Origin: Symbiodinium natans
Lineage: Eukaryota > Sar > Dinophyceae > Suessiales > Symbiodiniaceae
Reading direction: 5' to 3'
DNA: 64,000 nt
NCBI GenBank assembly: GCA_905221605.1
Contig: CAJNDS010002747.1
Span: 124,001-188,000 of the forward strand
Part shown: positions 24,011 to 35,100 of the stretch, one piece after another
Layout: the number at the start of each line of letters is the position of its first letter
Position numbering within the stretch: position 1 is the stretch's first letter
Translations under genes and position numbers: made by a program
Notes under the pieces: model-generated
Database searches by the model: none
Told to the model about the DNA's origin: nothing
The model's input: only the letters and a program-made list of their open reading frames with translations

Positions 24011-24150
24011 TAACGTGGGCAGAAGCGCAGCATCAAGCACTTTTCCTCGCACTTCCGTAAGCAACTTCAGTAGCTGTTGCTAGCATAGCTCTCTGTGTTT
24101 TTAATATATTTCATATTTCTCATGAGTGTAGAACCCCTAAAAGAATCTCA

Positions 24151-25106
24151 CCAAAACCTGAGTTTCCAAAAATCCAAAAATCCAAAAATCCCAACCCAAG
24201 TTTCGGATTTTTGGAAACTCGAGGAATTTGCTCAAAATCCAAAAAAACCCAAAATTCCTCGAGTTTCCAAAAATCCAAAAATCCAAAAATCCCAACCCCA
24301 GTTTCGGATTTTTGGAAACTCGAGGAATTTGCTCAAAATCCAAAAAAACCCAAAATTCCTCGAAGTTTCTCAAAAATCCAAAAATCCAAAATCCCAACCC
24401 CAGTTTCGGATTTTTGGAAACTCGAGGAATTTGCTCAAAATCCAAAAAAACCCAAAATTCCTCGAGTTTCCAAAATTCCAAAAATCCAAAAATCCCAACC
24501 CCAGTTTCGGATTTTTGGAAACTCGAGGAATTTTGGGTTTTTTTGGATTTTGAGCAAATTCCTCGAGTTTCCAAAAATCCGAAACTGGGGTTGGGATTTT
24601 TGGATTTTTGGATTTTTGGAAACTCGAGGAATTTTGGGTTTTTTTGGATTTTGAGCAAATTCCTCGAGTTTCCAAAAATCCGAAACTGGGGTTGGGATTT
24701 TTGGATTTTTGGATTTTTGGAAACTCGAGGAATTTTGGGTTTTTTGGATTTTGAGCAAATTCCTCGAGTTTCCAAAAATCCGAAACTGGGCTTGGGATTT
24801 TTGGATTTTTGGATTTTTGGAAACTCGAGGAATTTTGGGTTTTTTTGGATTTTGAGCAAATTCCTCGAGTTTCCAAAAATCCGAAACTGGGTTGGGTTGG
24901 ATTTTTGGATTTTGGAAACTCGAGGAATTTTGGGTTTTTTTGGATTTTGAGCAAATTCCTCGAGTTTCCAAAAATCCGAAACGAGGATTTTGGAAACTCG
25001 AGGTTTTTTTGGATTTTGAGCAAATTCCTCGAGTTTCCAAAAATCCGAAACTTGGGTTGGGTTTTTTTGGATTTTTGGATTTTTGAAAACTCGAGGAATT
25101 TTGGAG
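24151..25106. repeat. Head-to-head array of a 101-bp minisatellite (foldback)
   Basis: The left arm (24160-24535) has about 3.7 copies of a unit of about 101 bp containing repeated CCAAAAAT and the block CTCGAGGAATTTGCTC. The right arm (24536-25106) has about 5.6 copies of the exact reverse complement of that unit. Each unit also contains a 15-bp inverted pair (AAACTCGAGGAATTT / AAATTCCTCGAGTTT). Long open frames on both strands over this block are by-products of the repeat. Confidence 0.93.
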
Positions 25107-25192
25107 TGGTGCTCTTCCCCCCCCCCCCCCCCCCCGCTTCCTGGACAGATCGGAAATACAATTCCGGGGTCTGTCGAGGGGGGGGGGGGTGA

Positions 25193-25260
25193 CCATATAT
25201 ATATATACATATATAGCGGCAGAGAGAGAGAGATATATATATATATATATGTGGTAAATG
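25193..25260. repeat. (TA)n and (GA)n microsatellites
   Basis: Two TA tracts flank a short GAGA tract. A poly-C run (25118-25136) and a poly-G run (25179-25189) lie just upstream in inverted arrangement. Confidence 0.85.
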
Positions 25261-26840
25261 ATGTATATGATACGTGTACGCGAAGTATGCATGGCAAACG
25301 GTACGGTATATGGTATATTCTATACTAGGTCATATGCATACATACATATATATATACATATGTCTATGTACGTGCACTTGTATTGAAAATTGTACATTAT
25401 CTCACATACTCTAAGCCTCCTGGGACATGCAGAGTGGGATTACTTCGCCCCAAGGGGGGGCGATTTTCCCCACCAACACGGGATGCGCTGAGCGCATTGC
25501 CGCAATCAATATCATGCTGCAGCCCACGCTGCATGGCACCCTTCCTGCTTCGTCCACACAATTCAGTCGACCCGCACCCGGGAAAAATACCAGACACTTT
25601 CATATGCGCTTTCAGCAGTTCAGATCCACACAACTCCTAGTGGTCGATGCAGCAAAAGGTGATTGTTGGGTCGGCCTGCATGAAGTTGGGCTTGGATGCC
25701 ATAGGCAAGAGCAGCAACGCCTGGATCTTCGATATGCATGTGTCATGCACTCGCACAGACGATTGGATGTATATATAGATATGTATAATATACAAATGCG
25801 TGTGTGTACAATGTGTATGTCTATATATGTGTATATAGATATAAGGCAATGTCCAGGATACGGACGTAAGTTTCAGTCAGCACTATCTACCCTTTGACAA
25901 AGGCCTGCGGAGTAGATGTTTGGATCTCCGCTATTTGATGACTGCTTTCTGCGTATGTCTCAGCTTATGGGTTGCTTTTCAACAAGAGAATAACTTTGCA
26001 CGGCTTCAAGTTTCCCGTAGCCAGTTCGCCGCGAACCTGACTGTCGCTTTCTCTATTTAGCCTGCCATTCGGCATCTTTCCTACCTGCCGGCTAGCAGTG
26101 CCAATAAGAGGTTGAGTGCAGGGCAATGTTTGGCGATTGGAAGCTACTGCGATTAGGCATGCGCCCAAACTTTCATGGGCCGGCCCCGTCACTGGTCGGT
26201 TCAAGGACGCCCACGGAGGAGTTAGGCGCAGACGGAAAAAGCGTGCTGGCACTACGTGTCCAGATGTTCTAAGTGTAGTTACATGGTCCCTTTGCTATGG
26301 GCCCTTTTCAGGATAGTTTTTCGGAATCCGCCGCACCACGGCTCAGCAACAGGGCCCAGCCACCTGTTACTGCGCATGTTTGCGAGAGTTTGCCGCTTGG
26401 CGGTGCAATGTTTGTTGACGCGTGCTGAAGAATACATCTTCTGCCTTTTGACCGTGAACTATCTTCAATATCAAACCTGTGTGTGTGCAAATTACAGGCA
26501 GGTCTTCACTCTTTGGGAATGTTTCCGGTCTTGTCCTGCCCAGGCGAAACCTTCATCTGAGGCAGCTGCCGCAGGTGTTTCCATATCGTCCGAGGCTCCG
26601 TGATCCTGGAAAGCTAAAGTCTTTTGTATGGTTGCGTGCTGAGGAGGGGTGAGGGAGTTGAATCTACGGAAAGAAATCCGCAAGCTTACACCTAAGCCCA
26701 AGAACTACACACCAACAGTCGCCCTTAAGGCACCGCCGCAAACAGAACGCTCAAGACAGACTTGACACTTCTGAGGTCCGGGCATGTCCACCAAAAAAAG
26801 GCCCGAAGGCGCTCTTCCCCTCGCTCGCTTAGCATCCCTC

Positions 26841-26942
26841 CCTAAAGCCTGAACCCTAAACCCTAAACCCTAAACCCTAAACCCTAAACCCGAAACCCTA
26901 AACCCTAAACCCTAAACCCAAAACCCTAAACCCTAAACCCTG
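26841..26942 (+). repeat. CCCTAAA array before a candidate first exon
   Basis: About 13 units with a few variants, ending 16 bases before the ATG at 26959. Confidence 0.93.
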
Positions 26943-26958
26943 CTTCGAAGGCCGGGAC

Positions 26959-28108
26959 ATGCGCCTCATCGTTCTTGCGGCTGTGGTGGTCCTCGCTGGG
27001 TCGAGCGTGGTGCGGCGTGAGGAGCGGTGTTTTTCTTTGGGGTGTTTAGGGTTTAGGGTTTAAGGGTTTAAGGGTTTAAGGGTTTAAGGGTTTAAGGGTT
27101 AAGGGTTTAGTTCAGGGTTCTGGGTCACAGTAGGCCCAAAAGCGACACGATCATTTGGAAGTACCTGAGAGAAGACCCCAGAGTGTTTTATTTTGCAAGA
27201 AGAAGAAGAAGCAGAAGAAGGGATCAGGTTCATCTACAGCCGGCTGGCTTGCCAAAGGCTTTGCATGGTTGCAGACTACACAAGGTGCTGAAAAAGTCTG
27301 TCCTTGTTTTTCGTGGAGGCTCATCCGGACCAAGGCGTGAAATCCGGTCTAGGTTTCCAGGGCCGAGATCGGGTTCAAAGCAATTCGCCACGTCAAAACT
27401 TTCCTTAGCCCCTCTCCCTCGCAGGGCCGCGGCCACGACCAAGAGGCGAAGACATGGGTGGGGAACTTGACTTGGTTAGGGTTCCGTCAAAACACCCCAT
27501 CCGTGTCCGCAGATTGCCAGCCGCAATGTATGTGAAAACAACCTGCGAAAGGGAACAGTTGCGGGGGCATGCAGCTAGCATCAGGGCTCAAGATCGAGGG
27601 CTTGGGGTTTGGACTCGTTTTGGGTCCCGGCAGATCGCAGAAAACATGCTCGGTCCGACCTGGGTAAGAAGCTCTGCAGCGGAGGCCACAGAGAGCGAGA
27701 GCAAGGAAGGCGTGGCGCGGCAGGCCGATGATGCCAGTCGGAGCTCCTTTTTCCTGTAGTTGCTAGGCAGTACTGTCTAGAAGGGCGGCAAGGAAGAGTT
27801 TGGAGGCTATGGCATGGCGTATCTAGGGCATATTCCCCACCCCGAAAATTTGAAATGGCAGGACCCTGGGCCAACAATCACAAGGCCCCAGGGTATGCAT
27901 GGAGAAAAATGAGACTCCACCCACCCCACCCCCCGCCCCCATGAGCCGTGTGCTTTGTCAGCGGGAGCCACCCTGCAGTTATCAATCACCGGTGAAGTTC
28001 GACGTGATAGACCCAGAGACAACTCTGGCCCTGAAATCAGGAGCGGGTGAAGCGGCCCGCCAAGCGGCCCACACATACGACGCGAGGCTGGGCATCGTTA
28101 AGGCTTAG
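26959..28108 (+). CDS. Possible small gene with signal peptide (tentative)
   Basis: The ATG at 26959 opens MRLIVLAAVVVLAG, a good signal peptide, and the frame reaches a GT donor at 27027 (after GAGGAGCG). Candidate later exons are 27680-27723 (EATESESKEGVARQ, with a GC donor) and the stretch ending at the TAG 28106-28108 (FDVIDPETTLALKSGAGEAA then RQAAHTYDARLG). Exon joining was not resolved and the product family is not recognised. If correct, the protein enters the secretory pathway. Telomere-like arrays bracket the first exon on both sides in opposite orientations. Confidence 0.35.
27045..27118 (-). repeat. TTTAGGG / TTTAAGGG array after exon 26959-27026
   Basis: Two TTTAGGG units then five TTTAAGGG (8-mer) units, starting about 18 bases after the donor. 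The 8-mer variant is locally uniform. Confidence 0.9.
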
Positions 28109-28220
28109 GCCTTATCAGGGAGGGAGGTTGAGGGAGGGACCAGAGAGGTGGCAGGGATGGGCTCACGGGCTTCGCGCTGCCTCAACACACCGATGGCTCA
28201 ATCACCTCTTGCTCTTGTAG

Positions 28221-28745
28221 TTGACTAGTTTTCGGGACCGCTTCCCCATGCCTTCCTTCTTTCCTCAGAAGCCGTCCACACCCCGTCTGTACACGCGTTC
28301 GCCGCGGACGCACATGACCAGCATCGCTGCACTGGCCCCAACGCCACCAGCCATGCCACCGAGCCGGAGGAGACCAAGATCCACATCCAGCCCATCCGTC
28401 CTGCAACGCGCGCCGCTTTCCATATCTTCCACTGCCCCGGCCGGCACCGAGTCTTTGCAGGTATTTTCGAAGACTTTGCCAGACATGCGGGGATGCAAGG
28501 TCCGCTTTGAAGAGATGCCCGAGATCTGGCTTTATCCAGCGGAGCCTGCCAGGGATGTTGGTGCCGAGTCCGGCGCCTTGAGATCTGCACTTCCGCATGC
28601 GCAGGCTGATGAGGCTGATGAGGTCCAGCTGTCAGAGGCGGAGGAGTTTCCGGCGCCGCCTCGGATTCTTGCTGATGGGGCCGAAGGAGGTCTTGCAGCT
28701 CTCGTGGCAGATGCTTGGGCTGGCCGTTTGTGTTCCATGAAGAGG
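28221..28745 (+). CDS. Hypothetical internal exon, 175 codons
   Basis: An AG acceptor at 28219-28220 and a GT donor at 28746 bound an open frame of 525 bases. It has a Pro/Ser/Thr/Arg-rich first half, then GCKVRFEEMPEIWLYPAEP (which includes a KVRF string of the RVxF type bound by PP1, possibly chance) and an acidic Ala/Glu tail. The family is not recognised. It could be an upstream exon of the acyltransferase gene or a separate gene. Confidence 0.35.
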
Positions 28746-30569
28746 TAATGTCGGGGTTTCGGGTTCACAAGCACAGCCCATGGCCCTGCCAAGGAAAGGC
28801 GCGCCACGGTGCTGCAGAAGCTCGACAGCTTGCACCAGCACGCACCCCACTCAAGTGGATGTCTCTATTGAGAGCAGCCGCTGAGAAGCATCGACATAAG
28901 GCCAACAGGCAAGCAGAACATAAATACCCGGCAAGCGCGCAGACGGCCAAATCTTCGCCATCACCTGCAGCGCGTCTAAATTGACGGCAGACAGGGGGCC
29001 TACCAAACTCGAAACAGAGCACCTCGAATCTGGAAGAAACCTAGGGGAGTCCCAGACTGCGTAGCAGTAGCACCCCACGGCCATTCAGAACTGAACGTCC
29101 TGACAAGCTTTTTCCCGGGCAACTTGTTCAAGTTTAGTTTAGGGTTTAGGGTTTAGGGCGTCTTTTCCTGCCCAATTGGAAAAGGGTTTAGGGTTTACAG
29201 GATTCAGGGCACGTTTCAGAGCCAGCTGACATGCAGAGTCGGGTTCAACAAAAGGGTTTAGGAAGCTTAAGGCTTGCGTAAGGTATCTCAGGCAACATGC
29301 GTAGTTGTAATGGGCACTGTCCGGAGCTTGGAACTACAGGGTTTAGGGTTGTTTGGGTTTTTTTTTTGCTGCCGACGATTGGGTCAAAAACTTCCAGACT
29401 CGGGCTTCCCGTTGTGGCCGACGAGTCCGTTTGCCACCGGCTGTTAACGAAGGCAGACACAGATTAATGATTAATAATTTGGGGGTTCACCAGAATAGGG
29501 GTACCTTAATTTACGGGAATCCCCTGTGTTCGTAAACCCAGATTTGGGGCGTTGAGGGTTCAAGCTCTTATGGAATTCGCGAGTGTGGTATGTCGTGACT
29601 TCGACCCATTTCGAGTGCGTTTAAAGCCTTTGTGATTTGTGCACTCATCGCTTCCAGAGCAGATTTGGATTTGCGGCACAGTCGGCACTCTGTGGCGTGG
29701 TACAGCGCGGCACCGCGTGCCGCAGCGTTTCACAGTGGTCATGCACACTCACCTGCACAGCGCAATGTGAGACAAGTCAGCATCCCCCCTTTAATCAAGA
29801 AGGGTGTTTGGAGGGCTGCTGTGACCTTGGTCTGCAGATATGCAGACCTGGGTTTGACTTGAGCACAGCTCTTGGTGGTGAGAAGCTATACGCCGCCTGG
29901 AATATGATGGCATCGGCAGTTGCTGGATCTCAGAACACTGGGTCCAGATGTGGTACCTCGTAGCTCAACCATGCTCAACCCCAGAGTCGAGTCTTGCCAG
30001 CGTTTCTTGTTCTTCGCTCATACGGTCACTGAGATGCAGCCCTGCACGTGTGTTCGGCAGCGTTTTGTGCAGCATTCTGGGGGCTTCTGAGAGCAACATC
30101 CAGAGCCTTCGGCCTACTCGCTCCCCTGCGGGGGCAGTCGGCTCAGTAGGCGGGGCGCTAAGTTCCGCCCCTTTTCCCAGCGTGCTTCAGCAAACTGGTC
30201 CTGCCAAAAATGGAACCAGGCCCACCGCCCTTTGGATTCATGAACACTTGCTCATGCCTGCTCATGCCTACAAGCGTCGCTGCCCAGTAACATGTCTGGA
30301 CGCTTCTCCAAAAGCACCAAAACCGGCTCTGCCAGGCAAAAGGCCGACGTCTTTGGTCCACCGCATCCACCCACCCGAGGTGAGGGAACTCTGCATGTCG
30401 TGATTCTTTGTGGCAAGTCGTAGCGGGGGACAGTGTAGACACATGGTGTTCAGGCTTCTGCACGTGTTGTGTTTTTGGTATGCCATGTTTTGAATGGCTA
30501 CTTGTTGTTGCTCAGCCGCGAACCCCCGTTTAGGAGCCAGCAGGTAGTGTGCTTTCTGCCGATTCGGAC
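28746..30569. other. Unassigned stretch with a few telomere-like units
   Basis: Short TTTAGGG runs occur at 29135-29158, 29186-29200 and 29338-29350. Open frames at 28715-28984 and 29948-30403 have no recognisable domain. Upstream exons of the acyltransferase may be hidden here. Confidence 0.4.
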
Positions 30570-32150
30570 ATGGAGGGCCGCACGCTAGCCGTGTTCCGGC
30601 CGGAAGGCTCCAAGGCCGTGGTGACTTTTGACCGAGTGAAGGCATTCTACATCTTGGGTTTGGTGGGCTTCCACCAGCAGCTGCTGAATGCCCCGAGCCA
30701 TCGCGTGCAGTTGTCCCACTACGTGCCGTACCAGACTGTGGACCATGGTGTGGAACTGATGCTATGACCCCCTTTGGGAATTATTTTTTCTTAAAGAATT
30801 TGCTTATATAAAACCCAAGAAGACATTAAAAACACTATTTTTATTAAGGTTCTAAGGGGAGTATAGGATGATGGGAATGATGCTCATCTCTGGCTGGCTG
30901 TCCTCGGCCACATGGAAGGACGCCAGCTGGGGCGACCACATGCGCAAGAAGGTGGCGCGCCTCATCCCGCCCTACATCGTGGCGGTGTTCTTCACAGCCC
31001 TGCCACTGGCCTTGCAATGCACGAGCTGGCGGTGCGTAGTGCAGTATGGCCTCGAGATTCTAACCATCGGTGGCTGGAACCCGCTTCTCTCGTGGTGGAC
31101 CATGAACCGCCCACTCTGGTTCCTGTCGACGCTGCTGACGTACCACTACGTGTCCCCGTTCTTCTTGAGATGGATGCGGAGGAGGAGTGTTCGACAGCTT
31201 CTCGTCCTGCTGGCCTCGTTGTACGTACTGCGCACGGCGATTGCCTGCCTGGTGTTGCTGGCTTTGGAGGCGTGGACCGGAGACCTCCAGGCTTACGGGC
31301 GCATCATTCACCTGTGGAGCCCTACGCAGATTTGGGTCCCCTTCATGGGGGCACTTTTGGAGCAGATCACCACGCGGACCACGCTGCCCGCCTGGCTTCG
31401 AAAGTGGCAGGTCTGGCTGCTGAGTGACTTCTTGATCATTGTCCTGCTTGGCTGCTCCCACTTTCTGCCGGCGACGGGGCTGCCCATGGTCGATGCGCTC
31501 ATCGCTTACAACAACCTCGTCACAGGACCCCTGCAGTTGGCCTTGGTGGTACTGGTGAGCTGCGACTGCAACTCCTTCAGGCTGCTATATCATATATCCC
31601 CCTTGGGAACTTTTTTAAAGATTTTGTTTGTATACAACCCAAGAGGATATTAAAAATCCAATTTTTTTTAGGTTTCTAAGGGGAGTAGAGGCTGCTCTTC
31701 AGCCTCACAGAGGGCAGCCGCAAGCTGGCGGCCTCCATGCTGAAGCTCTCCTACACGATCTACCTGACCCACTGGCCCTGGGCCATCTGCATGCACCTGG
31801 CTGGCCTTTTCAGCCTGGACTCCTGGAACTCCATGCTGGCCACTTGGGGCACCTCCGTCCTCTTCGCCATCTTCCTGGATTTCGTCGTGGTGGATCCCTT
31901 CACTGCGGCCTTCTGCGGCTGGATCACTCCACCCAAGCCCCAGGGAAGTGCCAAGGAGAAGCCACAGAGCCAGGACGCCCAGAGCAAGACTGCCACGAAG
32001 GCCGCAGAGGACGACCTCGAGAGGGGCTCCGAAGAACCGGCTGCTGCGCCCAAGTCGGCTGCGCCTTCGGAGCGGAGTTCGCGGACCTCACGGAGCTCCC
32101 GGAGGGCCGAGACTTTGCCCTTCACAGCCTTCCGCTTCTCCCAGGTCTGA
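30570..32150 (+). CDS. Acyltransferase-3 family integral membrane protein
   Basis: Three exons join in frame: about 30570 (ATG, or an upstream acceptor) to 30757/30760, 30867-31580 and 31691-32150 (stop TGA). Features of the family are a first segment with VTFDRVKAFYILGLVGFHQ, the SGWLSS turn, KVARLIPPYIVAVFF, about eight further hydrophobic helices (for example LLVLLASLYVLRTAIACLVL and WLLSDFLIIVLLG) and the C-terminal SYTIYLTHWPWAI segment. The cytosolic tail is Lys/Glu/Ala/Ser-rich. Such enz. Confidence 0.
30758..30866 (+). mobile_element. Introner copy A (intron of acyltransferase gene)
   Basis: placeholder. Confidence 0.1.
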
Positions 32151-35100
32151 ACCTGCGCCGCCATTGGGGCTTTTTTGGTGGGACTCCACTACTGATCTGT
32201 AGATCCCACTGCTTGGAGGTTCATTGGGGCAGAAGTAGGCTTATAGGTAGAGCTGCCATACTTGACACCCTACTTATAACTACCCATGGGCCTCCAAGTA
32301 ATTCAGTGCAAGATTTTGGTCTTCCATCGTACAGGTCCAGGCTTGCCTGGCAATTCCAGCGCCTGTAAAGAGATGTTCGCGCTTTGATGTCGATGTGTGT
32401 GTTCAGGCTACCTATGCCTCTTACCTGCCTCAGATCCTTGGGCAGACCGTGTACAGGCACCTGCATGCCTGGGCCACGGACTGGCCGTGGAAGCCAAGCT
32501 AACAAGCTGGAGCAAAACTAAAGGACAAGCCACTAAAGGCCAACCAAAGATGCCATGACAAGTAGACCTTGGACAGTGTACAAAAGCATTCTTGGCTGTG
32601 CGAGAACCCTTGCCCACCGGCCCGCGCAACATAAAACGTACCACAGCCGCTCAAAAGCCCAGGCAAACTAAACCCTAAACCCTAAACCCTAAGCCCTAAA
32701 CCCTAAGCCCTAACCCCTAACCCCTAACCCCTACACCCTACCCCCCCAAACCATAAACCCCAAACCCTAAACCCCCATTTTTGGTGGAAGTTAAAACGAG
32801 GGACTTCCCGGAGGTCGAGGCTTGGACCTTCCTGGAGCTGGGCCAGGAGACGCACAGGCGCCGGCTGCCCGATGTTTCGCAGGGTTTGAGTAGGGTTTAG
32901 GGTGTAGAGGGCTTGAGGGTTTAGGCTTTAGGGTTTAGAGGGCTTTAGGGTTCAGGGTTTGGGCCTTCGGGTTTAGGGTTTAGGGTTTAGAGGGCTTTAG
33001 GGTTTAGGGCTTAGGTGTTTTTTAAGTGCTTTTAGAACTGGGTGAGGGTGATTCACGTTAGGGAGCCTTAGAAGGTATTTAAAAGCCTAGTTAAAACTAG
33101 AAGAGGGATGGCCCGAAAGCATCGACTTGCCGTGCGTTGACTCCATGCACTTGACTCTTTGCACTCGAACTGTATGCACTTGGACAAGTGTATGTACTTA
33201 TATGGTTGCATACTCACTTGTATACTGCACTTGTATACTGGACGTGCATGCACTTGAACTGCATGGCATTCAAGTGTGTTGAGTTGAATGCCATGCACTT
33301 GTGGTCAACTTTATACACTCCATGGGCATTCAATACATCTGGACTTGAACTGTATGAACTTCACTTGCATGCACCCGACTCGGCTGTGCACGTCCAATCC
33401 ACGCGAAGCTATGAAAGAAAAGACAAAAACATCTAACGCGAGAGCCGTCAGCCATGAGCATCATCGGCAGTCGCTCTGAAGTCCAAGCTCATAGTCCAGA
33501 GCACCTGTCAGGAAGCAGGAACGCAGCATGCACGCATGTAGAGCATCCGGTTTGATGTGTGACGGCACATGCGCCTTCGTGCTGCAGGCAGGAATCTAAG
33601 CAGTCATGTCTCTTTTTTTGTCTTGGGCTGGCGTACCGCAGAGGGTGTCTGCGCGAAAGAAAAAAAGTACCAAACACGACGGTTTTAGCGCCGCGACCCA
33701 GCGATCACCCGCAGAGGGTTGTCCGCGGACAGAAAGACACGTAAAAAAACGACGGTTTTAGCACCGCGACCACGGTGAAACCCGCAGAGGGTTGTCCGTG
33801 CACAGAAAGAAACGCAAAAAAACGATGGTTTTAGCACCGCGACCACGCCGAAACCCGCAGAGGGTTGCAATCCCGATTGGCGATGTCAACCCAGCCCGCC
33901 GCCTTAGAAAGAGTAATTTTAATTAAGAAATCTAGGACTGGGTAGTACTGGGTACGAAGGTCTACTAAATTCTACGTAAATCTCGTAATTCCTATTAACT
34001 TGTACTAAACTCTATGCAATTCACTCTATGCAATTCACTCTATGCACAATTCACTCTATGCAATTCACTCTATGCACTTGACACTATGCACTTCACACTA
34101 TGCAATTCACTCTACGCACTTGACTCTATGCACTTGACTCTATGCCTATGCGCTTCACTCTATGCACTTGACTCTATGCACTTCACTCTATGCACTTCAC
34201 TCTGTGCTTCACTCTATGCACTTCACTCTATGCACTTCACTCTGTGCACTTCACTCTGTGCACTTCACTCTATGCACTTCACTCTGTGCACTTGACTCTG
34301 TGCACTTGACTCTGTGCACTTCACTCTATGCACTTCACCTCTGTGCACTTCAGTCTATGTTGTTTGGGTCAGAGGGCTCCGCACGGAAGAACCCTTCGCG
34401 ATGCTTTCGGGAAAACCTACAATAGAGGGTTTTTACGGGTTCGAGTTTAGGGGAGTGGCCTGCCGCAAGAAGGGGTTGGTTTGCAGGATCGTTTACAGGA
34501 TGCAGGCAAATAGAGGGTTCAACGTTGAGGGAGCACCTTGCAGAATACGCTGGGAGTTTTGGCTGGAGTCCTGGTCTGGGAAAGGATGCCTAGTAGCAGT
34601 CGAGTAGGAGAAGCTTCGGCGGGAGCGTTTGCACACCAATTTTGCGACTGCTGTAACAATTTGGTCCTGTGGGTGGTGCGCTGTGTCGTAGATTGTGGTG
34701 TGCAGGATACCTGTCTGGTTCATCAGATGCTTGGTAGTGTCCCTGTATGGACGTGACCAGATACGATCTCGCCTCCTGTTGCCGATTCCAGCAGGTCTCA
34801 GTGGTCAGGTGAGTGGTCCAGGCGGGCCCGGCCACAGCAGCAGGTGGAGGCGGGCGGAAGCCCCGTTGACTAGTTTGAAGATGAGCGAGGCAGCCTAGGC
34901 AATGAGCGCCAGCAGACAAGTCCAGCAGCAAAATGTGTAGGGCCTCGTAGGGAGCAAGTGCCCAGTACAATCAGTGGAATCCATTTGGCCCCCACTGTCT
35001 GGACAGGAGGAGACGGAGACGGAGGAGTTGGCGCAGAAGGCCCTCGGGCTCGCGCAAATCACATCATGCTTGATGTTTGCGGAGATCCCGGACAGTGACG

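Larger units (their letters stand above)
22705..26958. other. Repeat-rich spacer between coronin and the next gene
   Basis: It holds AT microsatellites (22788-22818), nested palindromes (23020-23460), diverged AT-rich repeats (23480-24010), a large foldback (24151-25106), C and G runs at 25118-25190 and TA repeats at 25193-25250. 25380-26840 is unique-looking sequence without a recognised gene. Confidence 0.6.
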